Assembly (NCBI GenBank): GCA_947166905.1
Contig: CAMVFZ010000008.1
Span: 55,884-119,883, forward strand
Source of the DNA: an uncultured Prevotellaceae bacterium
GTDB taxonomy: Bacteria; Bacteroidota; Bacteroidia; Bacteroidales; UBA932
Reading direction: 5' to 3'
Length of the DNA stretch: 64,000 bases
Below, piece after piece: positions 1 to 9,338 of this stretch (its first letter is position 1; every line of letters begins with the position of its first letter). The position numbers were made by a program, and so were the translations under genes. The notes under the pieces were generated by a model. It did no database searches. It saw nothing but the letters and a program-made list of their open reading frames with translations, and was not told the origin of the DNA.

Positions 1-590
1 CGCATGGTGCATTGGGTAATGATCCGCTTCCTTCTTATATGACCTTGAACGGATCAAATATTACTACATACTTCCATCCCGGATTCTTCTCCGGTAACGG
101 GTATATCGACAAGGGTATCAGCGGTCAGAATACCACCCAGATGCGTGCTCGTTTTGAGAAAGACGTAGTCGCCCTTAATCCTAAGGTATTCGTGATTATG
201 GCTGGTACAAATGATATTGCCCAGGGCGTGTCCAATGACGATATTTTCAATAATATCGCGTACATGGCTTCCGAGGCAAAGACTCATGGAATGAAGGTGA
301 TTATCTGTTCAATTACCCCCAATAACCGCAATTACACTGGCGTGGGCTGGAAGAGCCAGTACATAGAGGCTCTCAATGAGCGTTTCCAGAATCTTTGCAC
401 CAGTGAGGGTTATGCTTATTGCGACTATTGGAGCTCATTGGTGGCACGAACAGGAGAAGCCGCAGTGTCTACTGACATCGACCATGGCCTGAAGGACGCT
501 TACAAGCTGTACGACGATCTTCATCCCGGCCCCGCTGCCTACACCGTTATGGAAGGCATCGTCAAGCCAATAATTGATTCATTACTGTAA
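1..590 (+). CDS. SGNH/GDSL-family hydrolase, 5' end outside window
   Basis: The frame is open from the left window edge (codons from base 3), and the listed ORF start at 12 is a TTG with no reason to be the true start, so this is the C-terminal part of a longer gene. The segment MAGTND matches block III (GxND) of SGNH hydrolases and DDLHPG near the end matches block V with the catalytic Asp-x-x-His pair. The block I serine motif is not in the window. Family members are secreted esterases that often remove acetyl groups from carbohydrates; the substrate here cannot be told. A short peptide gene and a GLUG lipoprotein follow on the same strand. Family assignment is secure, function is only general. 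Confidence 0.85.
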   Translation, partial: HGALGNDPLPSYMTLNGSNITTYFHPGFFSGNGYIDKGISGQNTTQMRARFEKDVVALNPKVFVIMAGTNDIAQGVSNDDIFNNIAYMASEAKTHGMKVIICSITPNNRNYTGVGWKSQYIEALNERFQNLCTSEGYAYCDYWSSLVARTGEAAVSTDIDHGLKDAYKLYDDLHPGPAAYTVMEGIVKPIIDSLL

Positions 591-617
591 AAAACAACTC
601 AACAACTCATTTAATCT

Positions 618-758
618 ATGAAAGAAGTAATGAAACAGGCGTATGCAACTCCTCTAGCAGAAGCCGTTATTGTAAGCTTGGAACGTGTCATAGCGGGCAG
701 TAACGATAATGCCCTTCAGAATCTGATGGTTAACGATTTGATTGACGATGAGATCTAA
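618..758 (+). CDS. Short acidic peptide (46 aa) preceding GLUG lipoprotein, copy 1
   Basis: This gene is too short for the ORF track. It begins ATG at 618 and ends TAA at 758. The peptide carries AYATP near its start, then VIAGS in the middle and NDLIDDE at its end. The same spaced motifs (AYLTP, CIAQS, NDLILDE) occur in the peptide at 3522-3680, and both peptides sit directly before a GLUG-repeat lipoprotein, which is the main evidence that they are real genes. No signal peptide, lipobox or membrane segment is visible. The function is unknown to me. Possibilities are a secreted or surface peptide partner of the lipoprotein, or a leader-type peptide. I see no modifying enzyme close by that would point to a processed natural product. 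Confidence 0.7.
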   Translation: MKEVMKQAYATPLAEAVIVSLERVIAGSNDNALQNLMVNDLIDDEI

Positions 759-776
759 TTTGGGAGGAGCAGGATT

Positions 777-3476
777 ATGAAAAAGATACTTTGCATATCA
801 ATGATTCTTTCTATGGCACTTCTCGCAGGTTGCCAGAAGGAGAATGCTGTTCAAGAGGAAGGCGATTCCAAAGGAAATACTCAGATATCAGGAAATAAAG
901 TAACCATTTCTGCATCCATTCCTAAGGAAGGACTTACAAAGGTTGCTTTTCAGGAAGTTGATAATGGAGGTGGAAAGATGCGCCTTACAAAACTCTCCTG
1001 GGAGTATACTGATGTGTTGACAGTCAACGGTAATGAGTTCACGGTACAGTCAGGCTCTATCTCCGCTGACGGATCAACCGCCACTTTTGTTGGCACTGAT
1101 CCCGGTGACGGCCCTTATAACATTGTACTCAGTTCTAAGATGCCTGCTTCTATTGCACAGCAGACGCAGCCGGCCGATGGTGACGCCGGGAATCTTGGAT
1201 ACAGCATATCAATTACCGGAGCAAATGATTATAAGAATGTTCAGTTCTCCAGTGAATGGGCATCTTCTCACGGATCCGCCACGTTGGCCGTTTCTTCTGT
1301 GCTGCAGCTTCGCGCTCTGCTTCCGGATGCGGTTGCAAGTGCTGTAAAGAAAGTGATATTCAAGAGTAGCAACAACGATGCATTTGGTACAGGTGTAAAT
1401 ACAATAACTGTCACCTTAACAACTGCCGGTACTGCAGGTGATGATAAGACACTTGATGTTTACGTTGCCCTTCCCGCAGGCTTGAATGTTACCCTTTCTG
1501 ATGATATGGATCTGCTGGTTCAGTTCCAGTGTGATGAAGATAAAGAGTATGACAAGTATACTGCATACAGGCAAATTGCAAACGGAACTAATTTTATCCG
1601 CGCCGGCTATACTCAGTACCTTGGCCTTGACTGTTCACAGATAGATAGTTTTGCGAATAAATCAACTGCAAATATCGGAGGGTCTACCAATCCATATTTG
1701 ATTGGTGACCAGCATCAGATGGCGGCAATAGCCTTGTCAACTGAAAAGAAGTACTATATACTTGTAGATGATATCGACATGACCGGGGTAACATGGTCAC
1801 CGCTGAATCCCACCAGCCCCTTTAATCAGTTGATTGATCTTGATGGTAATCACAAGACCATCAGCAAGCTTTCCGGAGGTGGATTGTTCTATGTTTTTAA
1901 AGGTTCTGCAAAGGATTTAACACTGGATCAATTTACTGTAAACAATGGCGCGCAGCGAGGCGCTTTTGCTCAGTTTATCCAAGGAACAGGGAACGTTATT
2001 ACGAATGTTGATGTTAGTAACAGTACGATACAGGCTGGAAATCAGGCCATGGGTGGACTGATAGGTAAAATCAATAGCGGCAGTACAGGAACACCTACTG
2101 CAACAATCACAAATTGTGATGTTACCAATACATCCGTTACTGGAAAAGCCAGCTATGGTACAGGTGGTTTAATAGGCCTTGTGGACTCAAGTGCAGATGT
2201 TACCATCAGCAATTGCACAGTCTCAAAGGTTGGCGAAGGCTCTGCAAGTGTCAATAATAATACCAATAATACCCATAATGTTGGTGGATTGATTGGGGCC
2301 GTTTCAAGTAATTCAACCATTTCGAACTGTGCCGTTACTAGCGTAACTGTTTCCGGAAAGGGAACTGTTGGCGGATTTGTAGGCAGTATTAGCAATGGTA
2401 CTTTCACCAATTGTACGACAACGGGAACAGCAACAGGAACATCTAATGTCGGTGGATTTGCCGGCCAAATCTCAGGTGGCAGCCTGTCTGGTACTAGAAC
2501 AAATAAAAACGCTGAAAGTACATGTATCGCCAAAGGGGATGTGACCGGTTCTGGCGACAATGTGGGAGGTTTTGTCGGCAATGCTACTGGCGGATCATTC
2601 ACTTGTTGCGATGCTACGGGAAAAGTTTCATCGGGAGGAAAATATGTTGGTGGATTTGTTGGCCTTTCAACGGGAAACTTAAATTGTCAACATTGTCGTT
2701 ACTGGGGAACAGAGGTTAAGACAACGTCAAATGAAGATGCTGTATGCCTTGGTGGTTTTTGCGGTGCAATAACGGGATCTTTTACAGGTACTATTAGAAA
2801 ATGCTGGGTGTCCCAGGGAAGCTCTGGTCTTGCTGTTAATTCAACAAATAAAAAAGCTCGTGTTGGTGGATTTATTGGTCAAATAGGAGCTGCCAGCGAT
2901 GAGGGGAATACCGGTACATTTACACAATGTAGAGCACATAAAGTTACAGTAACCGGAGGAATGGATACGGGAGGTTTTGTGGGCGTTTCTTACGTTAATA
3001 TCTCCCAATCATGTACAACCGGCGGCTCTGTGACATCAAATAATACATTTGTTGGTGGATTCGCGGGGTATCAGCAGTACAAAACAATAGACTACTGTTA
3101 TTCAACAAACAATGTTACCGGAGGATCAGGGAATAATAATTATGTAGGAGGAATGTTTGGTTATGCCGAGAGTGTTACAGTTTCATATTGCTATGTCGGT
3201 GGCGTAACGCTCTCCGGTAAAGAGCGGGGAAGCTTTATAGGTTCGGCAAAGAATGGAAGTCAGGATCATTCTATCTCTTGGATAAAAATAAAATGGATAG
3301 GAAGCAACAATGGTTCCTCAACAGATTCAACATGTCATCGCTATGCAGATTCGGATGATACTAATAGTCGTACCATTTACTATTGGGCAAATGAATATGG
3401 ATGGGGGAGTACCGGTATTTGGACAATTCAGACCGGAAATAATCCGACCATGGCTGAGACTGAAACAATCATGTAG
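777..3476 (+). CDS. GLUG-repeat adhesin-like lipoprotein, copy 1 (899 aa)
   Basis: The N-terminus MKKILCISMILSMALLAGC is a lipoprotein signal with lipobox LAGC, so the product is probably anchored in the outer membrane. Residues about 40-290 form a domain with a TKVAF...LSWEYTD pattern that resembles the N-terminal domains of Bacteroidales fimbrillin-like proteins (inference). Residues about 300-860 hold many repeats of the GGLIG/GGFVG type with NC.V/T linkers, typical of GLUG-motif proteins predicted to fold as elongated beta-helices. The start has a strong GGGAGGAG sequence just upstream. It is a divergent tandem duplicate of the gene at 3695-5995, sharing the same order of domains. Base use looks more AT-rich than in the housekeeping genes of the window. 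A role in adhesion or glycan binding is inference from the repeat type. Confidence 0.8.
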   Translation: MKKILCISMILSMALLAGCQKENAVQEEGDSKGNTQISGNKVTISASIPKEGLTKVAFQEVDNGGGKMRLTKLSWEYTDVLTVNGNEFTVQSGSISADGSTATFVGTDPGDGPYNIVLSSKMPASIAQQTQPADGDAGNLGYSISITGANDYKNVQFSSEWASSHGSATLAVSSVLQLRALLPDAVASAVKKVIFKSSNNDAFGTGVNTITVTLTTAGTAGDDKTLDVYVALPAGLNVTLSDDMDLLVQFQCDEDKEYDKYTAYRQIANGTNFIRAGYTQYLGLDCSQIDSFANKSTANIGGSTNPYLIGDQHQMAAIALSTEKKYYILVDDIDMTGVTWSPLNPTSPFNQLIDLDGNHKTISKLSGGGLFYVFKGSAKDLTLDQFTVNNGAQRGAFAQFIQGTGNVITNVDVSNSTIQAGNQAMGGLIGKINSGSTGTPTATITNCDVTNTSVTGKASYGTGGLIGLVDSSADVTISNCTVSKVGEGSASVNNNTNNTHNVGGLIGAVSSNSTISNCAVTSVTVSGKGTVGGFVGSISNGTFTNCTTTGTATGTSNVGGFAGQISGGSLSGTRTNKNAESTCIAKGDVTGSGDNVGGFVGNATGGSFTCCDATGKVSSGGKYVGGFVGLSTGNLNCQHCRYWGTEVKTTSNEDAVCLGGFCGAITGSFTGTIRKCWVSQGSSGLAVNSTNKKARVGGFIGQIGAASDEGNTGTFTQCRAHKVTVTGGMDTGGFVGVSYVNISQSCTTGGSVTSNNTFVGGFAGYQQYKTIDYCYSTNNVTGGSGNNNYVGGMFGYAESVTVSYCYVGGVTLSGKERGSFIGSAKNGSQDHSISWIKIKWIGSNNGSSTDSTCHRYADSDDTNSRTIYYWANEYGWGSTGIWTIQTGNNPTMAETETIM

Positions 3477-3521
3477 TTAAAGTTGAATACTCAAGAATAA
3501 CAAATAAAAAAACAACCTGCA

Positions 3522-3680
3522 ATGAAAAAGGCTTATTTAACTCCTGAGGTAGAGGAAATTAAGATTAATCTACAGCAGTGCATTGCCCAGTCAGACGTCA
3601 ATGGCGGTTTGGGCGACTTCGACAACAACGACCTGATACTGGATGAACCGATGATCGGCGTTGATGAACTTATTTTCTAA
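3522..3680 (+). CDS. Short acidic peptide (52 aa) preceding GLUG lipoprotein, copy 2
   Basis: ATG at 3522, TAA at 3680; absent from the ORF track because of its size. The sequence starts MKKAYLTPEVEE and ends with NDLILDEPMIGVDELIF. It shares with the 618-758 peptide the pattern K-x-A-Y-x-T-P, then I-A-x-S, then N-D-L-I-x-D-E at similar spacing. The C-terminal half is rich in Gly, Asp and Asn. It lies 14 bases ahead of the second GLUG lipoprotein. No export signal is evident. Short ORFs beginning MKK-x-Y-x-x-P occur in Bacteroidales genomes in my memory, without an assigned function. Conservation of both motif and gene position makes a chance ORF unlikely. Confidence 0.7.
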   Translation: MKKAYLTPEVEEIKINLQQCIAQSDVNGGLGDFDNNDLILDEPMIGVDELIF

Positions 3681-3694
3681 CGGAGGATTGCATT

Positions 3695-5995
3695 ATGAAA
3701 AAGAATTCGATTTTAGCATTGGCCTTTGCTGCCACTCTTTCTCTCTTCGCATCCTGCGCAAAGGAAGATAATAATCCCGTAGAGGGACAGGGCAAGCAGA
3801 TTACAATTTCTGCCGCTTTCCCGGAGAACGCTACCAAGGTGGTATTTGTTGGCTCAAATGAAAAAGATCCTGTTTCGCTTACATGGGAGGCAGGAGACCA
3901 GATTACCGTAACTGCTACGGATAATCCTACCAATACTCAGACTTTTACTATTGCTAGTGGTGTTGGAACAAAGCAGGCAACTTTTACCGGAACAGCCTTG
4001 GCTGCCGCAGCATCCTATAAAATTACTTACGGAACAGCAGGTACATATGCCGAACAGACTCAGGCAGCAGATGGCGACGCCAGTCATGTGAAATACGTTG
4101 CTACCCTTAGCGGTGTAACCGACTATACAAATTTCACTTTCTCCAAAACATGGGCTACTGACAATGGCGCGACTTATACACCGTCTTCTGTGCTCCGTCT
4201 CAGAGCTCAGATTCCTAACAGTGATCCTAATGATTTCTTTGGAAAGATAAAAGCCGTTGTATTCAAGGCCAGCGCACCAATCTTTGCCGGCTCAAATGAG
4301 CTTAAGGTGAATATTACCAATTCTACAGATGATGCCGAACTGGACTATCTTACCATCTATGCGACTCTTCCCGGAGAGCAGGAAATAGCAGCTGGTACAA
4401 CCTTGTTGGTTGGTTTCCAGATGGACGCAGATAAGGCGTACAAGAAGTATACTGCTTATCGTGAGTTCAAAACCGATATGACCATTAAGGCCGGTCAGGT
4501 TAATACCATTGCTATTGATTGCATGAATATTTTTGCTTCTGCCGGTAAAGACGATGACGGTACTGCCGCGCATCCTTACCTCATTGCTGACCAGAACCAG
4601 ATGGATTATATTCATAGCCTGCTTTCTACCAGCACAAAGAAATACTTCAAGATGGTGGACGATGTGGATATGACAGGTGTGGCATGGACATCGCTAAATA
4701 ATGCCACTGGCTACAATAAAGAGATAGATTTCGATGGAAACAACAAAACCATATCCAATCTTTCTAGCAATTCTGGTGCTTATCCTAGTTTTGCCGGCGT
4801 TGCGTATGGTAACTATAAGAATGTTACATTCGACAAGGCTAATATTGATGGAGGTAATAACAATATCGGCGTTTTTGCCGGTTATATTGGTACTGTCGTG
4901 TCCAGCGAAAACAGGAATGCTACAGTAAGTGGAATAACCGTAAGCAATTCTACTGTTGTTGGAACCGCAACTCAAACCAACAGAAATACTGGTGGTTTCG
5001 CAGGGGTCGTAGGAGTTTCAGGTGCTACTATAACTGATTGCCATGTTACGGGGACAACGACTGTTTCTCAAAGTGGCACAACTTACTACAAGGGTTGTTG
5101 TGTTGGTGGTTTTATTGGGAATGTAAACTTGCCGGCGACTATCACTGGCTGTACTTCTCATGCTAATGTCCACAATAATCTCAGCTATTATACTGGTGGC
5201 TTTATCGGTCAAGTTGGAGCGGCTGTTAAGGTCGAAGTAAGTAATTGCGCTTTTTTGGGCGGTACAATTACAGCCGGTAGAAATTCTGTGGATAATTCGC
5301 CGGTTGGCGGTTTTATTGGCAGAGTTACATCTGGCGCTGGCTCCACCTTTACTAATTGCTATGTTGACGGCGCTCAGATTACTGCGACTAACTCTGGTCG
5401 TTGTGGTGGTTTCGTTGGTGATGGAGGAGATAAGGCAACAAAGAATACGTATACTTCTTGCTATGTAAAGAATTCAACTGTTTCCGGTGCTAAGAATTGC
5501 GGTGGTTTTGCGGGAACTCTTTATGGTGCAGCTAGTAAGTGCTATGTTGAATCCACCACTATAACGGCAAACAACGATAACAACGGTGGATTTGCTGGGT
5601 ATTTGGAGAACGGAACCGCAACTAACTGTTATGCATCTGCAACAGTAATCGGTGGCGCCCATGAGAATAATGGCGGTTTTGTTGGAAACGCAAGAAAAGG
5701 AGATAACGTGCCCGGAGAGATTACCTATTGCTATACAAATAGTACCGTTAGTGGCAGTGCTGCAAGCGTAGGTGCATTTATCGGTGGTGTTACAGCCGTT
5801 CCTAATTCTGTTACCAAGTGTATTGCTTGGAATGGCACTCAGGATTTCGTTGGCAGTGCCGGGTCGTTGGATATTACTACGGCTATTACAGGCAACTACA
5901 CCGGCACTTCCGGCACTATCAGTTCTCAGGCTACCACCCTTGGTTGGGACGATTCAGTTTGGGATCTTAGCGGATCAGTTCCAACCCTTAAATAA
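3695..5995 (+). CDS. GLUG-repeat adhesin-like lipoprotein, copy 2 (766 aa)
   Basis: The signal MKKNSILALAFAATLSLFASC ends in a lipobox (FASC). The N-terminal domain contains ATKVVF, LTWEAGDQITV and EQTQAADGDA, matching TKVAF, LSWEYTD and QQTQPADGDA of the first copy, so the two genes arose by tandem duplication and then diverged. From about residue 300 onward GGF(A/V/I)G repeats with intervening NC-Y/H-V segments form the GLUG region. ATG at 3695 is preceded by GGAGG. There is no C-terminal sorting domain of the type IX kind that I can recognise. Likely a surface-exposed lipoprotein; ligand unknown. Confidence 0.8.
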   Translation: MKKNSILALAFAATLSLFASCAKEDNNPVEGQGKQITISAAFPENATKVVFVGSNEKDPVSLTWEAGDQITVTATDNPTNTQTFTIASGVGTKQATFTGTALAAAASYKITYGTAGTYAEQTQAADGDASHVKYVATLSGVTDYTNFTFSKTWATDNGATYTPSSVLRLRAQIPNSDPNDFFGKIKAVVFKASAPIFAGSNELKVNITNSTDDAELDYLTIYATLPGEQEIAAGTTLLVGFQMDADKAYKKYTAYREFKTDMTIKAGQVNTIAIDCMNIFASAGKDDDGTAAHPYLIADQNQMDYIHSLLSTSTKKYFKMVDDVDMTGVAWTSLNNATGYNKEIDFDGNNKTISNLSSNSGAYPSFAGVAYGNYKNVTFDKANIDGGNNNIGVFAGYIGTVVSSENRNATVSGITVSNSTVVGTATQTNRNTGGFAGVVGVSGATITDCHVTGTTTVSQSGTTYYKGCCVGGFIGNVNLPATITGCTSHANVHNNLSYYTGGFIGQVGAAVKVEVSNCAFLGGTITAGRNSVDNSPVGGFIGRVTSGAGSTFTNCYVDGAQITATNSGRCGGFVGDGGDKATKNTYTSCYVKNSTVSGAKNCGGFAGTLYGAASKCYVESTTITANNDNNGGFAGYLENGTATNCYASATVIGGAHENNGGFVGNARKGDNVPGEITYCYTNSTVSGSAASVGAFIGGVTAVPNSVTKCIAWNGTQDFVGSAGSLDITTAITGNYTGTSGTISSQATTLGWDDSVWDLSGSVPTLK

Positions 5996-6086
5996 TCGCA
6001 ATCTAACCTAATTTATAAATATCTATTTGTGAGTTTTTGGGCTCTATACCTACTTTAATATAGACCCTATATAATACGGAAATCCT

Positions 6087-7184
6087 ATGAACCGCATAAT
6101 AGGCATATTAGTTAGTTTTTGTTTGGCTCTGGTTGTTGTACCCGGGAGGGCCCAACGCCAGGAGGAAGCCGGGTGTCGGTACGTATCGGCGGCGGAGTTG
6201 ACCATCACCGGAAAACTCTTCCCCGATACGCCCAACCCCTTCCATAGGGTAGACACCGTACAATTCAAAGGCTTTACGCCAGCAGAAAACATTCAGGTTC
6301 GGGAATCATCGGGCCTGGCAATTGCCTTCCGCACAAACAGCCCCTTCATTAGGCTTAATCCCCACTACGGATACATCACGCGCAGCGTGAACACTATGGG
6401 CATCGCCGTAAAAGGCTTTGACATGTATATCCGCAAAGACGGAAAATGGCTGTGGGCTGCGGCAGGAACCACTTTGGACGACGGTGACAAACCCTTCACC
6501 ATCATCCGTGACATGGACGGTCAGATGCACGAATGCCTTCTGTACCTGCCTCTCCTCAGTGAGCTCAACGGCCTGGAGATTGGCGTGGCGCAGGGGAGCG
6601 TAATAGAGGCCATGCCCAATCCTTTCAGGGGCAGGGTGGCAATCTTTGGCTCCAGCTTTACGCAGGGCATAAGCACCTCCCGCAGCGGAATGACCTACCC
6701 GGCGCAGTTTACTCGCGCCACCGGCATCCAGCTGCTAAGCCTTGGTTGCTCCGGCAATTGCAAACTACAGCCTTATTTTGCGGACGCACTAGCCGCAGCA
6801 CAGGTAGACGCCTTTATCTTTGACTCCTTCTCCAATCCAAGTCCGGAGCAGGTAAAGGAACGTCTTTTCCCCTTCATAGAGAAAATCCAGGCCGCCCATC
6901 CCGGCGTTCCCCTGATTTTCCAGAAGACCATCTACCGCGAAAAGCGCAACTTCAACCTGGGAGAAGATAAAAAGGAAGCGGCGCGTGCCCATATGGCCGA
7001 CAGCCTTATGAACATTGCCTGCAAGCGCTACAAAGACGTCTATTACATTAAAACCAATGCAACCGCGCCCTCCCGCGACACGTCGGTAGACGGCATCCAC
7101 CCGGGAGACTATGGTTATACACTCTGGGCCGAATCGGTGCAGAAGCGAATACTTAAAATTTTGAAGAAATACGGAATTAGATAA
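6087..7184 (+). CDS. Secreted SGNH esterase with GxDLY N-terminal domain
   Basis: A 365-residue protein with a signal peptide (MNRIIGILVSFCLALVVVPGRA). An N-terminal beta domain contains GFDMY near residue 110, matching the GxDLY motif of the domain that precedes Lipase_GDSL_3-type SGNH hydrolases. The nucleophile motif GSSFTQG lies near residue 188 and DGIHPGDYGY near residue 335 supplies the catalytic Asp and His. The expected activity is hydrolysis of an ester, commonly an acetyl group on a sugar, in the periplasm or outside the cell. The stop is followed after one base by the start of the phosphodiester glycosidase/phosphatase fusion, so the two are almost certainly co-transcribed. Substrate is not shown by the sequence. 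Confidence 0.85.
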   Translation: MNRIIGILVSFCLALVVVPGRAQRQEEAGCRYVSAAELTITGKLFPDTPNPFHRVDTVQFKGFTPAENIQVRESSGLAIAFRTNSPFIRLNPHYGYITRSVNTMGIAVKGFDMYIRKDGKWLWAAAGTTLDDGDKPFTIIRDMDGQMHECLLYLPLLSELNGLEIGVAQGSVIEAMPNPFRGRVAIFGSSFTQGISTSRSGMTYPAQFTRATGIQLLSLGCSGNCKLQPYFADALAAAQVDAFIFDSFSNPSPEQVKERLFPFIEKIQAAHPGVPLIFQKTIYREKRNFNLGEDKKEAARAHMADSLMNIACKRYKDVYYIKTNATAPSRDTSVDGIHPGDYGYTLWAESVQKRILKILKKYGIR

Positions 7185-7185
7185 T

Positions 7186-9333
7186 ATGAAGCGAACGATA
7201 AGTATAATTGCAATGCTCCTGCTCCTTTGCGGAAGCATAGTCGCCCAGCCCTCCGGACCGGGTTGGACAAACACTGTTGTGGCCGATGGTATCCGTTATT
7301 ACTCATATACAGGTGTAGAGGCCATTTCCGGCGCGCCCCAGCGCATCTTCGTGATTGACTGGGACACCACCAACCCGTCTTACGCCCTGCGTTACACATG
7401 GTCACCTAACCGTAGCGCAACATCGGACGCCTTCCGCCTGAACAACGCCGTCGTTGCCATGAATGCGGCATACGAGCCGGAGTCCGTAGTGATAAAGGAG
7501 CAGGGACACTACTATTCCTGCATGCCCCTTGACTCTGTGATGAAGACTCCGGTACCCAACTGGAAGAGCGAGGGCGCCGTTTATGTAGACGGCACCGGCC
7601 GCAACATAAAGATAGCCTTCGACGGTAAAGGCAAGTCCATTGCGGAGCAGAGGGCATATTACGCCTCAGTTCCCTGGGAGAACATATTCACCAGCTCTCC
7701 CATGCTGATCTATGACTATGAGCCGGTTGGCGCGTCATTCGTAGACAGCACCCTTACTGCAGAGCAGCTGGCTACTTACAACTACGAGGATCCCATACGC
7801 CATCAAGGCGTCCGCCATCCCCGTTGCGCAGTGGCCCTTACGGCGGACAAGCACTTTATCATGATTACTGTGGACGGCCGCAAGCCTGACATCAGCGAGG
7901 GTATGACCGCCCGCGAATTCACCCGCTTCATAGAGCGCCACTTCCATCCCCAGTACGCGCTGAACATGGACGGCGGCGGCTCAGCCACTATGTGCGTCCG
8001 CGGCCAGGGAGACACCCTTACCCACGTAGTGAACTATCCTTCCGGCAATAAGAAGAATACCCATAGGGGAGAGCGCAAGCTCTATTCACATTTTGTAATC
8101 GTTGAGGTTGCCGATGTCCCCAAGGCCCCCAAGCCCGATCGTAAGCTTGCCGCAGGCCTTGATATGGTGTACGACTTCTCTCCCAAGGCTTCTACACCTG
8201 CCCCCAAGGGCTATGAACCGGTATACATCGGCCATTATGGCCGCCACGGTTCCCGCTATGCTTATACAGCTAAAACCTATACTATTCCTCTTGAAATGCT
8301 GCGTGAAGGTGCGCAGCAGAACAACCTAACCCCCCGTGGCCAGAAGTTGCTGGCCGATCTGGAAGCCTTCTACAAGGAAGGCCAGTACAAAGTGGGAGAC
8401 CTTACCCCCCTGGGATGGGAACAGCACGCCTACATTGCCAGGACCATGGTAAAGTCTTTCCCCACAGCGTTCAAGGCCGGCAGCCGCGTGGACGCATGCT
8501 CATCGGCATCTGTACGAGCAATGATGAGTATGGCCTCCTGCTGCGTGTCCATTGCAAAAGAGGCCCCCGCTGCCGATATCTACGAGCATCAGGGCATACT
8601 GGACATCCAGGCAACCAGACCGAACACGGGTAAAAATCCTTTCCGTTACGAGGGCCCTGCCTCTTTCTTTCCCTTCCCGGAAAGCTCTGAACAATTCTTC
8701 CAGCGTAAATTCCCTGATTGGAAGAAGCCTCTTGCCAGACTGTTCAACGACCCGGAGGCAGGGCTGGGCGGCAGGAGCGTCTACGACGTCTTCTTCCACT
8801 ACTACATGTTTGTGGTGGGTATGAACAGCCTGCCGGAGCAGGATAAGATTGAAGTAAGCGACCTGCTTACCGACGACGAACTTGCAATCCTTTGGGAGAC
8901 AGACAACTACGAGCGTTTCCGCGAGTACATCGCCTACCGCACGCCCTGCTCGTCCATCGTGGACGACATTATTGCCAAGGCCGATGCGCGCCTGGCCGGC
9001 GGCGAGCGTGGGGCAGACCTTCGCTTTGGTCACGACCACGTAGTTATGTCACTGTTGATGATAATGGATATTGACAACTTCGGGTACATCCCCGCATCGG
9101 CCGACGACCTGGTGAACACCTTCAAGAGTTACCGCTCGCTGATGGCTACCAATATCCAGTTTGTATTCTACGTTCCTGTAAAGGACAAATCGGCCCCGGT
9201 GCTGGTTAAAGTCCTGCATAACGGAGAAGAATCACGCCTTGGCAATCTGACTCCCGTAAAGGGCCCCTATTATGAATGGACTGCGGTAAAGGACTACCTC
9301 CGCGCCCGTACAAACCTTTTTGTTAACCGTTAA
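7186..9333 (+). CDS. Fusion: phosphodiester glycosidase (NAGPA type) + histidine phosphatase
   Basis: This 715-residue protein has a signal peptide (MKRTISIIAMLLLLCGSIVA). Residues about 50-310 match the phosphodiester glycosidase (NAGPA/DUF2233) family, shown by NAAYE and by ALNMDGGGSATM, the conserved Asp-Gly-rich loop. Residues about 330-715 form a branch-2 histidine phosphatase: YGRHGSRY near residue 350 carries the phospho-accepting His and RFGHDH near residue 612 gives the His-Asp proton donor pair. The second half resembles the separate phosphatase at 50534-51787. NAGPA enzymes hydrolyse sugar-1-phosphodiesters, leaving a phosphomonoester that the second domain could remove. It lies between an esterase and a sugar-phosphate transporter. 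Both domain calls are firm; the coupled reaction is inference. Confidence 0.85.
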   Translation: MKRTISIIAMLLLLCGSIVAQPSGPGWTNTVVADGIRYYSYTGVEAISGAPQRIFVIDWDTTNPSYALRYTWSPNRSATSDAFRLNNAVVAMNAAYEPESVVIKEQGHYYSCMPLDSVMKTPVPNWKSEGAVYVDGTGRNIKIAFDGKGKSIAEQRAYYASVPWENIFTSSPMLIYDYEPVGASFVDSTLTAEQLATYNYEDPIRHQGVRHPRCAVALTADKHFIMITVDGRKPDISEGMTAREFTRFIERHFHPQYALNMDGGGSATMCVRGQGDTLTHVVNYPSGNKKNTHRGERKLYSHFVIVEVADVPKAPKPDRKLAAGLDMVYDFSPKASTPAPKGYEPVYIGHYGRHGSRYAYTAKTYTIPLEMLREGAQQNNLTPRGQKLLADLEAFYKEGQYKVGDLTPLGWEQHAYIARTMVKSFPTAFKAGSRVDACSSASVRAMMSMASCCVSIAKEAPAADIYEHQGILDIQATRPNTGKNPFRYEGPASFFPFPESSEQFFQRKFPDWKKPLARLFNDPEAGLGGRSVYDVFFHYYMFVVGMNSLPEQDKIEVSDLLTDDELAILWETDNYERFREYIAYRTPCSSIVDDIIAKADARLAGGERGADLRFGHDHVVMSLLMIMDIDNFGYIPASADDLVNTFKSYRSLMATNIQFVFYVPVKDKSAPVLVKVLHNGEESRLGNLTPVKGPYYEWTAVKDYLRARTNLFVNR

Positions 9334-9338
9334 AAAAA

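Noticed and set aside
2153-2602. Pro/Val-rich minus-strand ORF of 149 aa
   Set aside because: It is the reverse reading of Gly-rich GLUG repeats, which gives Pro-rich translations by chance.
6039-6067. Hairpin GGGCTCTATA / TATAGACCC as a terminator
   Set aside because: The stem has a bulge and no T-run follows; too weak to list as a feature.
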